Below the pieces are notes generated by a model. It saw nothing but the letters and a program-made list of their open reading frames with translations. It was not told where the DNA came from and did not search any database. Below, in pieces: positions 23,372-34,559 of a DNA stretch of 64,000 nt. The stretch comes from Lumbricus terrestris (lineage: Eukaryota > Annelida > Clitellata > Crassiclitellata > Lumbricidae), in NCBI GenBank assembly GCA_949752735.1, contig OX457042.1:29064616-29128615 (forward strand), written 5' to 3'. Each line of letters opens with the position of its first letter. Positions within the stretch are counted from its first letter, which is position 1. The position numbers and the translations under genes were made by a program.

Positions 23372-26140
23372 TTAAGGCGTGTAAGAGAAGATTGATGCAA
23401 AACTGACAACAACATTGTTGTGTGAAAGGCATTTCTGGATAAAACGCAATCTTCTGGATAACCAGCAGTCTGTAATATTAATTTCATGCATGAAGTGCAG
23501 TACAGATGCAACACTACTATGGGAGACTTTAAAAATTTTACATACTGCAGAGCTGTAAGTGTACTCTAAAGAGTTCAGCTCACTTTTGGTAGGGCTCACA
23601 GCTTCCATTCCATAAAGGAGAAACGGTTTACAGTGGGCAGCAACTAAATGCAACAAAACTGGTTCACTGAGTTTGTAGCATTTACTATACAATGAATTAA
23701 ATGACCTGTAAAACTTCACACGCATTTCATGCAGACTAATTTTAAATGACTTGGCTGCAGTCAGAAAACAGCCCAAATATTTTAATTTGTCAACAAAACT
23801 GATATCTACTCCATTGACCTTAATGCACTTACATGTATTACGAAACCGTGTTCCAATCCTTATAACTTGAGATTTGGCTACATTAAGTTTCATCTCAATA
23901 CCTTTTAACTCGGCAAAGCAAATATCAACCATTGATTGGAGGTCACACAGCGATGCTGAAATTAAGATGAGATCATCTGCGTACATGACACATCCCAAGT
24001 AAGTATCGCCAATTCTACACCCATGACTAGACCTACTTAATTTTTCAATAATGTCATTCACATAGACAGCAAACAGCACCGGGGATAGAACACCACCCTG
24101 CCTAACCCCACATGTTAGGGTTATCATCTCTGATAAAATGTTGTCCCATTTCACAAATGCTGCACTCAGACTATACCAACTTATAAGTGTGGTCAAAAGC
24201 TCCCGAGGAACCTTTCTGTCCATTAGTTTATTGAACAAAGTAAAGTGATTCACTTTATCAAAGGCTTTAGACATGTCCAGTGCACATAAGTTGACAGTGG
24301 ACCCGTGACTTGTAAAGTAGTCGACAACTGCTCTGACTGCTAGGATTGCATGTGAACATCCCAGGCCCTTTTTGAATCCAAACTGCAAATCAGACGTGGA
24401 AAAATAGCTGCCATAGTGCTCAAGCATACACATTTCGAAAAGTTTAGATAAATTTGAGCTTAACGTGATGCCACGATAGTTGTCACTATTACCTTTATCT
24501 ACGTTAGGCCCCTTTTCCAAGGGTATGATTATGCCTAGACCAAAACTGGTGGGTACCCTGCCATGCACAAGCATTTGGTTGAACAGAAGCGAGAGCAAAA
24601 CAACCAGCCTTGGATGAGCATGAACTAGATGTTCCGTCTCAATATGATCCAGACCAGCGGCTTTACCTCGCTTCATTTTACGAATGCATTGGTCAACAAT
24701 TTCTACTGTTATCAATTTAAATTCAGAAGCTGGATTATACTGGATAAACCTATCGTGAAAGCACTTCTCAAGTTTCTCACTGGCGTTTGCATTATTTGGT
24801 GAGCATGCAGCTTTAAAATTGTTAGCAAAGGCCTTAGCAATATCTTTTGGTTCATTATAACCATCTACAGATAAAGGGGATCTGCGCTTACTCTTAAATT
24901 TGCTTTGCCAGGTTTTCCAAAAAGAATTTGTATCTTTTGAAAGAAGATATTCATGCAAGTCATTAGAAACATAAGTATCGTCCAAAGATTTCTTGTTTCT
25001 AATTGCACGCTTATATTCTGCTTTTGCACACCTTTTCACATCATGTATTGATCCCTGACTGGGTCGTCCACATGCTTTCCACAAGTCATGAGCAGCTATT
25101 GACTTGTTTTTTAAATCAGTCAGCTCACTATCCCAATAATGCTTATAGTGTGACGCAGTGGTTCTTGGGCAGTGTTCATTTGCGGATCGACATAGTCCAT
25201 CAACAATCAAGCTGTAGACACCATCTATGTCATCGCCATGCACACATGAACATCCTACATTACAGTTTGTAAAGACTTGTGAAGAATTGATTTGACCTAA
25301 GTGTAAATCAGTGGCACGATAGTAAGAAGCAAGATCCGCTTTATCCCATCTAAGCCGACCTGACTTAACACCATTAGGAACCTGCCTAACAAAATCACCA
25401 CCATTATCTATAAAGCTGTCAGAGAAGTGCAGCAATAGAGGCAAATGATCAGATAAATTTACACCACTGTCGATTATTTCAGAGAACTGAACTTTAGCAA
25501 ACAGTGCTTCATCAACAAAGAAGTGGTCAATAAAGGATTTAGAATTGTTCGCCTCCGATAAGTAGGTGAACTGCGTAGGACTATTTATTTTGCTGTCACA
25601 CAGCTTCAGCCTAGAGGATATAACAAAGTCATTAAAAATTGCAAGGCAAGACAAATCATTAACAAACTGTAGATTAAAATCACCACCAAGAATGACCCTA
25701 CATTCAGGGTTATCACTTAAGGCATTTTCAATAGAACCTACAAGGTTTAGCAATATGTCATCATATGCATTGCTATGACCTGAATTAACAGGAAAATATA
25801 CATTAATAAACAGGCAATTCTTAATTCTCACCACAATAAGTCTATCAGATTTTACAAGTACTTTCAAATTGCTCATAAGCTTGTTGTCCACAAGTATAGC
25901 AACGCCTCCAAATGGCCTGCCTCTTAAAACACCTCGGCCAATGACATCATCCATTGCTGAGCTAGCAACAGCCGTAAACTTGTCATCTATGTCTGACAAG
26001 CAGTCTAGATTATTGGGTAGCAGCCAGTGTTCTTGCACAAAGATCACGCAACATTTTTGGCATAGGTCAAACAGCATTGACCGGCCTTGATTCAGACCAT
26101 GTAAATTAAATGAGCCAACTGTTTTGAACCTACAGGCCAT
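23372..26140 (-). CDS. Non-LTR retrotransposon ORF2: APE endonuclease and reverse transcriptase
   Basis: The 922-residue ORF2 is intact. Residues 1-235 form an exonuclease-endonuclease-phosphatase domain with FNLHGL, QEHW, FGGVAIL, LGGDFN and a SDHLPLLL end motif carrying the catalytic Asp-His. The reverse transcriptase follows: RGKAAGLDHI, DNYRGITLSS, QFGFKKGLGCSHA, LDMSKAFDKVNH, GVRQGGVLSPVLFA, catalytic YADD at about residue 720, then LKYLGCFL. The C-terminal part (KVKFYRSFN-like VKFYRSFNSLYSKCYK, LLYGMEAV) is a thumb-like region. All catalytic motifs are present, so it is probably functional for target-primed reverse transcription. Confidence 0.93.
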   Translation of the reverse strand: MACRFKTVGSFNLHGLNQGRSMLFDLCQKCCVIFVQEHWLLPNNLDCLSDIDDKFTAVASSAMDDVIGRGVLRGRPFGGVAILVDNKLMSNLKVLVKSDRLIVVRIKNCLFINVYFPVNSGHSNAYDDILLNLVGSIENALSDNPECRVILGGDFNLQFVNDLSCLAIFNDFVISSRLKLCDSKINSPTQFTYLSEANNSKSFIDHFFVDEALFAKVQFSEIIDSGVNLSDHLPLLLHFSDSFIDNGGDFVRQVPNGVKSGRLRWDKADLASYYRATDLHLGQINSSQVFTNCNVGCSCVHGDDIDGVYSLIVDGLCRSANEHCPRTTASHYKHYWDSELTDLKNKSIAAHDLWKACGRPSQGSIHDVKRCAKAEYKRAIRNKKSLDDTYVSNDLHEYLLSKDTNSFWKTWQSKFKSKRRSPLSVDGYNEPKDIAKAFANNFKAACSPNNANASEKLEKCFHDRFIQYNPASEFKLITVEIVDQCIRKMKRGKAAGLDHIETEHLVHAHPRLVVLLSLLFNQMLVHGRVPTSFGLGIIIPLEKGPNVDKGNSDNYRGITLSSNLSKLFEMCMLEHYGSYFSTSDLQFGFKKGLGCSHAILAVRAVVDYFTSHGSTVNLCALDMSKAFDKVNHFTLFNKLMDRKVPRELLTTLISWYSLSAAFVKWDNILSEMITLTCGVRQGGVLSPVLFAVYVNDIIEKLSRSSHGCRIGDTYLGCVMYADDLILISASLCDLQSMVDICFAELKGIEMKLNVAKSQVIRIGTRFRNTCKCIKVNGVDISFVDKLKYLGCFLTAAKSFKISLHEMRVKFYRSFNSLYSKCYKLSEPVLLHLVAAHCKPFLLYGMEAVSPTKSELNSLEYTYSSAVCKIFKVSHSSVASVLHFMHEINITDCWLSRRLRFIQKCLSHNNVVVSFASIFSYTP

Positions 26141-27203
26141 TCTTAGACATGGTAGTTTTGTCCGTGAAGTCTACTACAAGGCTGTTGCTGTCTGGTTGGA
26201 GATCAAAATAACCTGCTGAATCTATATCTCCAGAAGATTTCTTCGCTTCAGCCGATTTAAATTTCCATGGTCTTACCATGATCCCCCGTGGCCAGATTTC
26301 TTTGTCCAGGATTTTGCTGTTGAATTGTTTTTCAACACACAGACGAAATGCTCTGCTGGCGTCTTCCTGCGACCCCTGCTTCCGCCACGACTTGCACACA
26401 AAGCAGGAGACAACTGGAATGTCCAGCGACTTCAGGTGGTCTATGATGTCGTCTGGCATGCATCCGTCTGAGGCATTATCCACGTGGAAAATGGCCTTGT
26501 GTACAACTGGCTTTGCTGCAGACAGCTTGGACACACTGGCAGTGAAAGCACCAACGATTGCCCGGCTCTTATTTTTCGGGTTTTTTCGTTTGATGGTGAT
26601 GAATGCCTCACCTTTGTCAGCTACAATGGGCGTTTCTGCTTCACACCCCGACGAGGAAGCAACAATTTCCGAGAACAATCTCACGGATGAATTGGACTTT
26701 GTTTTCCGTTGGTCGAGGCTAATGACAGGGCATGAGCCTGGCTCAGGCGCGCTGGAGACCGCAGGCCTGTCAACGCACCCAGCCACCATTGACTCCGCAG
26801 TGGTTAACAGTTTGAGGCGATCCTCAATAGCCGTTACTTTCTTGGAGAGGACAACGAGGTCCAGGTCCTCAGGTCGGAGATGAGGCACGCGTTCCAGATT
26901 TTGTGCAACAAAGCCTGGCAGCTCATTCAGCAGCAGCTTCTCATCTGCCAGGTTCAATAGTTGAAATATGTCATCGAGGTCTTTCGCAGACCTATTATCG
27001 CCCATCCTCTTCTTTAGGCGTGGCAAACCGCCTAAGTCCAAGACAGCCAAGTGTTTATTTAGCAGAATTTTACCATCGCTAATCTCCTCGGCGGTGTAAA
27101 AATCCGACACTATCAGTTTTATTTTTTCTTCGGCAACACGGCCAAATTTATTCAATATATAACAGAGAATCTCTGAAATAACAAGAACACGCGCGTCCGC
27201 CAT
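26130..27203 (-). CDS. Non-LTR retrotransposon ORF1 protein
   Basis: The 357-residue ORF1 starts at ATGGCGGAC. The N-terminal part (about 1-115) has the helical VSDFYTAEEI..GK.LL pattern and a DLDDIF motif found in ORF1 proteins of many invertebrate LINEs. Around 117-135 a short coiled coil is likely (SKKVTAIEDRLKLL). The C-terminal part (about 220-330) has VSCFVCKSWRKQG and WPRGIMVRPWKFK, typical of the ORF1 C-terminal domain in these elements. I see no CCHC zinc knuckle. Its role would be RNA binding and RNP assembly for the ORF2 enzyme. It overlaps ORF2 by 11 nt, so ORF2 may be made by reinitiation. Confidence 0.85.
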   Translation of the reverse strand: MADARVLVISEILCYILNKFGRVAEEKIKLIVSDFYTAEEISDGKILLNKHLAVLDLGGLPRLKKRMGDNRSAKDLDDIFQLLNLADEKLLLNELPGFVAQNLERVPHLRPEDLDLVVLSKKVTAIEDRLKLLTTAESMVAGCVDRPAVSSAPEPGSCPVISLDQRKTKSNSSVRLFSEIVASSSGCEAETPIVADKGEAFITIKRKNPKNKSRAIVGAFTASVSKLSAAKPVVHKAIFHVDNASDGCMPDDIIDHLKSLDIPVVSCFVCKSWRKQGSQEDASRAFRLCVEKQFNSKILDKEIWPRGIMVRPWKFKSAEAKKSSGDIDSAGYFDLQPDSNSLVVDFTDKTTMSKNGL

Positions 27204-27279
27204 GTTATAATAATTTTATGCCCGCTCTATATTTCTTTATACATAGGCCTATATATAAGCACTTGAAAACTGTTCTTTT

Positions 27280-27392
27280 GGCCGCACTGGAGTCAGAAGT
27301 ACCTCTGAGTATAGCTTCCTTGATGAGGTGCTTTATTTTATAAATACTTGAATGAATGAATGAATGAATGAATGAATGAATGAATGAATGAA
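27280..27392 (+). mobile_element. Possible LINE 3' tail with (TGAA)n
   Basis: GGTGCTTTATTTTATAAATA is followed by about ten TGAA units. CR1/L2-type elements often end this way. No coding sequence remains. Confidence 0.4.
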
Positions 27393-27662
27393 TTCAATAA
27401 TAGGCCCTATATAATATTCCATTTCAGAGCTGTGCGCAATGGAGCAGCGATGAAAACCATGATAACCATCACTCACTGCTGCCTTAATATAAAGTAGGAG
27501 GATACATGATCTGCCGTAAAGGTGACGACGCGCATCTCAGCCAACTTCATTCCAGCGGATCTCTCAGTTCAGGTGATGATCGATAGATCAGATCCGGTGG
27601 GACATACAGAGGAATTTTTACCCAATAAATACATAATACAAACACCGACGAAAGAATATGAT

Positions 27663-28121
27663 CAGCAGGGCTGTACTGGTAAATTTTGAGGCGAGTAGGC
27701 CTAGCCTACACGCTAATCTCGGGAAAATTTCGTCCACTTTGCCGTCTGAAAAATCTGACGACTTTTTTTAGTCGTTAGGCCCAAAAACCATCTTAAACAG
27801 CCGTGTGCGCCTGATTTACTAGCGTGTACGGTGAACCCTGCTTTTTCCCCCGCGTATACCCTACTTTTCGGGAGGTGAGTAGGCCTATACGATGCCGTTT
27901 TTCCCCGGAGGTGAGTAGCCTATACGCTGTATACCCGCGTATACCCTTGGGCTGTTTTAAAGGAATTTTTAGAACTGCACAACTCCTTTTTTCCTTTCCC
28001 ATGCATCCTCCATGGTAAATTACTTCCAATAGGAGAAGAATGACCTTTTTGCTAGTTTTAACTGTACAGAAGTGCTTCTACAACTGCACATTTGTGTACG
28101 ACTGCACGTTTAAAAGCCCTG
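27663..28121. mobile_element. hAT-like MITE, CAGGGCTG family, 8-bp TSD
   Basis: The right end ..AAAAGCCCTG is followed by AATATGAT, and the left end CAGCAGGGCTG is preceded by AATATGAT, a perfect 8-bp duplication with a CAG doubling at the left tip. Its left half resembles the 15.5-kb copy and its right half the 38.7-kb copy. Confidence 0.82.
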
Positions 28122-28129
28122 AATATGAT

Positions 28130-28955
28130 GATAATGCTCCATAAACCGTACTCTTCTGCAGTGTGCAATGATTGGATCCACCGTGTAGCATATATTTGCG
28201 AGTGCGCACAGTTGCTGAAGAAATATATTTTTCTGGAAATATATTTTTCTGTGAATATTTAGTATTTTCTGTATAGCCTTATTCATATAGCCGACTATTC
28301 AGACCTATTAGAATGCCATAATTATATGCAGCCTTATGCAGTGGGTTTTCGTTAACGTTAGTCTAAACAAAGTCAGAACTGAAAATATTGATTTCCTTTA
28401 AGTATAACTGCAGGCCTAGCTGTAACTGGAATTATTTTGAGAGCGAAAACTGAAACAGAACGAAAATTAAGCGCACTGAACGAAGATTGGAATAGCCTAA
28501 GATCAAAATTAACGTTAGAACAGAAGTCATTAAAAAAATTGTAAATTTTATAGTTGAGTCTTTTCGATGCAGCTATGCTTACATCTAAAAGGGTCACATA
28601 ATTATGCTTTCTGACTCTAGAATCACTTTGGTATCTTTGGCTTAGCCTGTGCCTCCACGTGTGCAATTTGTTATGGTCATTAATTATGTCTGTCTCACAC
28701 TGTCTGTCTGTGTATCTGCTTGTCTGTCTGTTTGTTTGTCAGTCTGTCTCTTATCTTGCAAAACTAGCTCAAGAGAGGTGCATATAATTGTCTTCCCTCC
28801 CAGTCTCCTTATATTTTCCATTCACCTCTCACCACTTCTATCCTTCCACCTTGCCTCCCTCCCTCTCTGGCTCCCTCCCTCCCTCCCTCCATCCCTCCAT
28901 CCATTCCTCCATCCCTCCATCCATCCATCAATCCATCCTCACTCCCACCCACCCT
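28130..28955. other. Intergenic, low complexity at right
   Basis: AT-rich unique sequence, then (TCTG)n at 28695-28750 and (CCCT/CCAT)n at 28850-28950. No gene was recognised. Confidence 0.5.
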
Positions 28956-28959
28956 CCAT

Positions 28960-29258
28960 GCAAAGGGACTCGCTTTCTGACGCTGACAAAGTCCCTCTTC
29001 ATTCGTTCGTGTGGATTTACGAATTGCTTCCCGCGTCTCAACGACCATCAATCTAACTAATTGGCACGCGACGACAAGTTTTATAGCGCATTTTCTCGCA
29101 ATATTCGCCGCAATTACTTGGTTCGCATGCATCAGAACGGAAAGGTTCGTCGCGTGCCGAGATAAGATAGGGATTGAGGTAAAGAATCAATCACACAGTC
29201 GTCGTCGTTCATTCGTTCTCAGTTGGTTCTTTCGTTCGTTCGTTCGTTCACTTTACAA
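28960..29258 (+). other. Possible noncoding 5' exon ending at a strong donor
   Basis: A non-repetitive CpG-containing block ends in (TTCG)n, then ACTTTACAA|GTAAGTCA, a consensus 5' splice site. It lies upstream of, and on the same strand as, the ADAMTSL-like gene. Assignment to that gene is speculative. Confidence 0.2.
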
Positions 29259-29514
29259 GTAAGTCACTCGGCGAGCAAGTAATATGTAGGCCTAGATGGA
29301 GTCGTCAATGACAGTCTGCCTGCAAATAGACAGACAGAATGATGTGCAGACATATAAACTATCGGTAGGCTATAAATTATAGCCTACAGACATCACATAC
29401 ATAATTAAATTGACAAACAGTAATAGATATAGGTAGCCTATAGGCTACAGTCATACACAATACATAACTGCAGACAAAAATAATATATTCACACAGAATA
29501 AGAAAGACAGGTTG

Positions 29515-29985
29515 TGCTTATTTATTTGTTTGTTTATTTATTTATTTATTCATCCATGTAGCGCCATTTCAAATTCTCTACTCAGAGGCGCTCCAGACTA
29601 CAACACCGGACACCAGGGCTTTTTTAACATGCAGTTGTACACAAAATGTTCAGTTCTAAATGGATTTGTGCAGCTGTAGATGCACAGAACTTGTGACTTC
29701 TGTCACAAGTTCTGTGCAGTTAAAACTAGCAAAAAGGTCATTGTCATCTGATCGGAAATAACTTACCATGGAGGATGGGAATCAAAACAAGGGGTTGTGC
29801 AGTTCTAAAAATTCCTTAAAACAGCCCTGCCGGACACTGCATCAGAGTTTCACGCCGAAGCGCACGGGCAATTGCAGGTGAAGGACTTGCTCAAGATTCC
29901 TACACGGCGGCTTGAGGTGGATTCGCACCTGGATCTGTCCGGCTCCAAGGCACTGAACCCGCCACCACGCCACCGCGCCCCACAA
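29515..29985 (-). mobile_element. tRNA-derived SINE (family 1), split by a hAT MITE
   Basis: The SINE 3' part (GCGCCATTTCAAATTCTCTA) stops at CCGGACAC (29613) and resumes at a duplicated CCGGACAC (29830) with the normal ACTGCATCAGAGTTTCACGC order. Reverse B box-like GGATTCGCACC is at about 29918. Confidence 0.88.
29614..29829. mobile_element. hAT-like MITE nested in SINE, 8-bp TSD
   Basis: The 216-bp element has ends CAGGGCTTTTTTAAC and TTAAAACAGCCCTG, and target-site duplication CCGGACAC. Inside is a perfect 16-bp hairpin, GCACAGAACTTGTGAC with complement GTCACAAGTTCTGTGC, separated by four bases. Confidence 0.93.
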
Positions 29986-29989
29986 CATG

Positions 29990-30620
29990 CAAGAACACAA
30001 ACAGGCAGACATACAGATAACCAGGCACACAGAGTTGTAGACAAATGGATAGGCAATCATACAGGCAGACAAACAGACAGACATGCGTACATATATAAGA
30101 CATGCGCACTCCTAGTTACACAGGCAGAGAGCAATACACATGCAGACCTACATATACGGTCATATACAGACATAAATAAGCTACAGAGACATTATAATAT
30201 TCAGACAGAGGAACAGTAGGACAGACGGTAATCAAGCAAACACACAGACAAACACAGGGGCAGGCAAACGTACAGACAGACAGATACGCGCAGAGAAAAA
30301 GACATACAGATAGGCAGGCATGTAGTCTGGCAATCCAAGTATATGCCTAATTAAGTCATCGCCTGTCAAGCCGTTCTTCCTTCTTCCGTATACGCATGCA
30401 AACTGGATAACCACGCACAGACCATAAGCAGACATGATTTTTAAATTACCCTTAAGCAGACCTAAGTACTATAATAAACATAGACAAGCGTAAACCACGA
30501 TCGTAAATAAACACGTTATTATAGCCAAACGCTTGAGGTCACGTGTCTAGCATTTGGCACAAAGGGGTCATCTGCTTCTCTCACTGACCTGCTGGTCAAC
30601 CACTTGACTTCAGTCTACAC
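29990..30620. repeat. CAGACA-rich low-complexity DNA and AT-rich spacer
   Basis: ACAGACAGACA and CAGGCAGACA words extend to about 30320, followed by unremarkable sequence. No gene was seen. Confidence 0.6.
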
Positions 30621-30624
30621 TCTA

Positions 30625-31376
30625 CAGGGTGGCTCAAAAAATGTACCACCTCATAAAACGCGATATCTTCGCAACCGATTGAACGTTTTCTGCGACAATT
30701 TCCCAATTTGCAGGGGAATGAATTTCCAACAATCTCTGAAAGTTGCACTTGAAACTTTTCATGTTTGCAAAAGTTACAGAGCTGTTTAAACTTTCAATTC
30801 CGTTTTTCAGATTTCCGCGGGAAAATAAACGTCTACTTGTTGATTTCCATGTCAAATGATATCACTTTTCACTACGACCTCAGAATTCCGTTTTCCAGTT
30901 TATTGTAAAGCATGATGGGAGTGTCCACTCGCTGCTCTAACACGAGATCGAATTCTTTTTGTGAAGTTCAGTATGGCCTTGTTGATCGGGTCCTGCGGTA
31001 AGCGATCCCACATTACCAGCAAGGTTTGCATCAGCTAGCCAATTTTCTCCAACTTGGAATGAAAATGTCTTGCAGGGTCCCAGCATATAATATATGCAAA
31101 TATATGCATATATGCAAATTCGCCAAACCTTAACCCTCTGAATTTGTTGGTCATTAATCTTTGTCAAATAAATTTAGTGCAGCTGATCACAATAAGGTAG
31201 CGTCATCAATATCAGCCTGCGGGCAAGCAGTCGCACGTGCTGCTGGAAAATAAAGCAACTTTCAGGGATTGTTGGATACTCATTCCTCTGCAAATTGGGA
31301 AATTTTCCCAGAAAACGTTTAATCGGTTGCGAAGATATTGCATTTTATCCGGTGGTACATTTTTTGAGCCACCCTG
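30625..31376 (-). mobile_element. Tc1/mariner-type element, internally deleted
   Basis: Long inverted arms begin CAGGGTGGCTCAAAAAATGT and end with the inverse, flanked by TA on both sides. The arms extend about 125 bp. The interior retains a transposase tail on the minus strand (see 30900-31020). Confidence 0.85.
30900..31020 (-). pseudogene. Transposase C-terminal remnant (IS630/Tc1-mariner type)
   Basis: Minus-strand translation gives WDRLPQDPINKAILNFTKR, then IRSRVRAASGHSHHALQ and a stop. This matches the usual W..LPQ..I..AI..F..R......GGH tail of such transposases. The rest of the enzyme is missing. Confidence 0.75.
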
Positions 31377-31379
31377 TAT

Positions 31380-31930
31380 ATGCTCATAATGAGGATTAAT
31401 GGAGTGGCACGAACGAATACGGAGCACAAAAGCATTATTAGGAAACTGGAAAAGGGAAAGGTTAGTGGATAAGCTTATGCATGTCTCGACTAAAACGCGG
31501 CTGTATAGCTTATGGTAAACCCAGATGGGATGCGATGATCTGCCGGTAGAGTCCCAAGCTGGAGAAAAGAGAAAGGTGACACTAGTCATCCCAGTGTGGT
31601 TAAACAGTGACAAGTAGCAAATATTATTTCTATAGCGAGATTTTAATAGCGACCATTATGACACCAGCCCTGTTCGTTGTTATAAGTGAATTGATCTTGT
31701 GAAGTCTTTCACCCTTTCGCTGCTTGGTTGGAGGATGCAACGATGTTCAAGGTCTTCGAGTGTGGACCGTGATAGACGGAGATTCAAATCTCTTAAATGA
31801 CTGACCATTGGTAGATGGACCTCAAGATGTGTGCTGCGCTTTTGACGTAGCGTGTACCACGTACCACGTATACCACGTTCTACTAAGATGTGGATGTTGA
31901 TGACCGACCATGGTTTATCTAAATGTAATT
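31380..31930. other. Intergenic, no feature seen
   Basis: Unique sequence without recognisable coding potential. Confidence 0.4.
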
Positions 31931-31934
31931 ATGT

Positions 31935-32290
<356 letters not shown>

Positions 32291-32875
32291 CTGCTTATGT
32301 CTATCTCTCTCTCGGTATCGCTCTCGATCTGCCTCTCTTCCTCTTGGTCTCACCATCTATGTCTCTCCACCAGTCTGTGCTTTGCTAACCATGTATCAAT
32401 CTATGCACACGCACACGCACACGCACACACACTGTCTGTCTGCCTGTCTGTCTGTCTGTCTGTCTATATGTCTTTCACTTCCTCGCAACGCAACCCAGCA
32501 TCCTACGACCCACAACCACTCCACAACACCGAGACAGACCGCCGTTCGCTTTTAGCTGAGCACGCATGCGCGGAATCTCCCGTCCACATACCAATCTACA
32601 GAATGCCTTTGATTGATAGAACGTATACAGTCTGATCGTGTGGACGACGCAGGAATGCGTCTCGTTAAGACGACCAGTTCGGAACCGTTCGTGCACTTTC
32701 GGAACTGTTCGGCCGATAGATGATTGCCTGCGAAAGATATCATTGGCGCTGATGGTGGAATAGCGGAACGGTTGAAGTGCGGCTGGAAAGACAATTAACG
32801 GGTCAAGTCGGATGTGACGAGAGCTGTCAGTAGGTAAGAAACGAGTTATATAAGTATATATATATAGTCTTACAG

Positions 32876-32908
<33 letters not shown>

Positions 32909-33196
32909 GTCTTACAGATATATATATATAGGCCTATATATAATTTTATAGTCTTATATAGATTACTAATGTTCATCATAAAAATAAACGACCAGCTATG
33001 TAGCCCTCCGTAGAGAATAATATGCGCTATAATTGATGCATTCATTACTTGTTCAAATATACGATACGCTGCGGAATCTTGGGCGATTTTTTAACATGGC
33101 ATATTACAATGGATAAATATGCATTGGAGAATGTCATTGCGCACAATGCACATGTATACTTGCAGGATTCGAAGGGAAAGAAATAAGGACAGACAC
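32291..33196. other. Intergenic; AT microsatellites
   Basis: 32480-32830 is non-repetitive and CpG-containing, with no convincing frame. 32855-32945 holds two (TA)n blocks, each preceded by TAGTCTTACAGA. Confidence 0.45.
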
Positions 33197-33465
33197 CAGT
33201 GGCGTAGCCAGGAATTTATGATGGGGCAGTTGGGGGTTTTATGACCTGGGCGGATGCCCTTTCTGTCACCAACCCAACAGTGTTACAGTAAATAAAAAGG
33301 GATAAAGGAACAAAGGGAATAAAGTAAAGTATTACTTAAAGATTTTGTTACTACAAGCAATTGGGTTGTTTTCTTATTTAAGTGGATCAATAACCTTTAA
33401 AAAACTTTTTCCCGAGGCCAATGGGTGGTTTAACCCCCGAAGCCCCTCCCTTGTCTACGCCACTG
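33197..33465. mobile_element. hAT-like MITE, CAGTGGCGTAG family, 8-bp TSD
   Basis: Ends are CAGTGGCGTAGCCAGG and GTCTACGCCACTG, with perfect flanking duplication ACAGACAC. Confidence 0.9.
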
Positions 33466-33775
33466 ACAGACACTAATAACGTAGGATATGAGATAATAGT
33501 ATAATTTTTGAGGACATAGCACCACTCGGATTGACCCTAAGGAAAACAACGGGCTGGACAAAATGACAGAGGACGATAGAGATATTTGTATTCGTACCCA
33601 ACGCCTTCACAAAGGCTGGCTTCAAGCGCTGACCATAAAGTGAGAGTTTAGTTAACTTATTTTGCCCGACCTAACTAACATCATACAGTGATGATCATTG
33701 TACCCTGTGTGAATTTTCATGCAGATTAACAGTGGGCTATAATTATTACTAGAGATAGGACAGGCACGAGGGAAT

Positions 33776-34042
33776 ATGTCATTAGGACAGAGAGCGGCAA
33801 GGCGGAAGTTGGAATTCTTCGGACATGTGATGCGAGCAAACGGTTTGGGAAAGGAGATGATGATGGCCTGCGGAGAGGGAGGAAGGAGGAGAGGACGCCC
33901 AAGAAGGAGGTGGATGGAAGAAATACACGAGAGAACGAAGATGAACTTGGAGGAACTGAGAGATGCGACAGAAGATCGTAGCAAGTGGAGAAGGTTGATC
34001 ATGGCGGTCGCTAAGGTTCAAAGAATCGACGGCACAATGTGA
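33776..34042 (+). pseudogene. LINE ORF2 C-terminal fragment
   Basis: An open 88-codon stretch encodes RRKLEFFGHVMRANGLGKEM, then GRRRGRPRRRWMEEI and LRDATEDRSKWRRLI. These are the conserved last motifs (GHV.R, RGRPR..W...I, A.DR..WR) of RTE/CR1-like reverse transcriptase proteins. The rest of the protein is absent, so it is a 5'-truncated copy. It is unrelated in sequence to the intact element at 23-27 kb. Confidence 0.82.
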
Positions 34043-34419
34043 CAAGGTGATAATTAATTGGCCTATACGTACCTCTCCTTGCATTACAATACCTGCTTTT
34101 ACAGATTCCTCTTGATTTTTATTACTTAAAGGTTTTGCGATTTTGTGTAACTAGGCAAGAAGCCTTGGTCTCGAGAAGATACGAAGCACGACAGCGCTAT
34201 AGAAGTTATCATCTGACAGACTGTAGTAATAGGATACACGTTAGATTCGGATGACGTCACACGACTTCCTGGAACCGCGTCATCATCGCTAACGTCAAAG
34301 TCATGCGGTTAAGTCACGAAGGCGTCGTCGTCGTGATCGCGCTGGTAAGCTGGTAGGAAATCAAGTGGTAAAATGAGATGCTTAGTTAATTGACTGAAGG
34401 TGACGGTTGGATAGATGGC

Positions 34420-34518
34420 CATATATATATATATATTATATATATAGCGTATATATATTTATGGCGTATATATAATATTATATATATGGCGTATATATAA
34501 ATGGCGTATATATATGGC

Positions 34519-34559
<41 letters not shown>

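Larger units (their letters stand above)
23100..27235 (-). mobile_element. Apparently intact non-LTR retrotransposon (two ORFs)
   Basis: A minus-strand element with ORF1 (27203-26130) and ORF2 (26140-23372), both free of internal stops, plus about 270 bp of 3'UTR. It has an APE-type endonuclease and reverse transcriptase but no RNase H or LTRs. The domain style is that of the CR1/L2/Jockey group, but I cannot fix the clade. The outer ends and target-site duplication could not be set exactly. Intact frames suggest recent insertion. Confidence 0.85.

Noticed and set aside
26278..26883. 201-codon plus-strand frame
   Set aside because: Antisense shadow of LINE ORF1.
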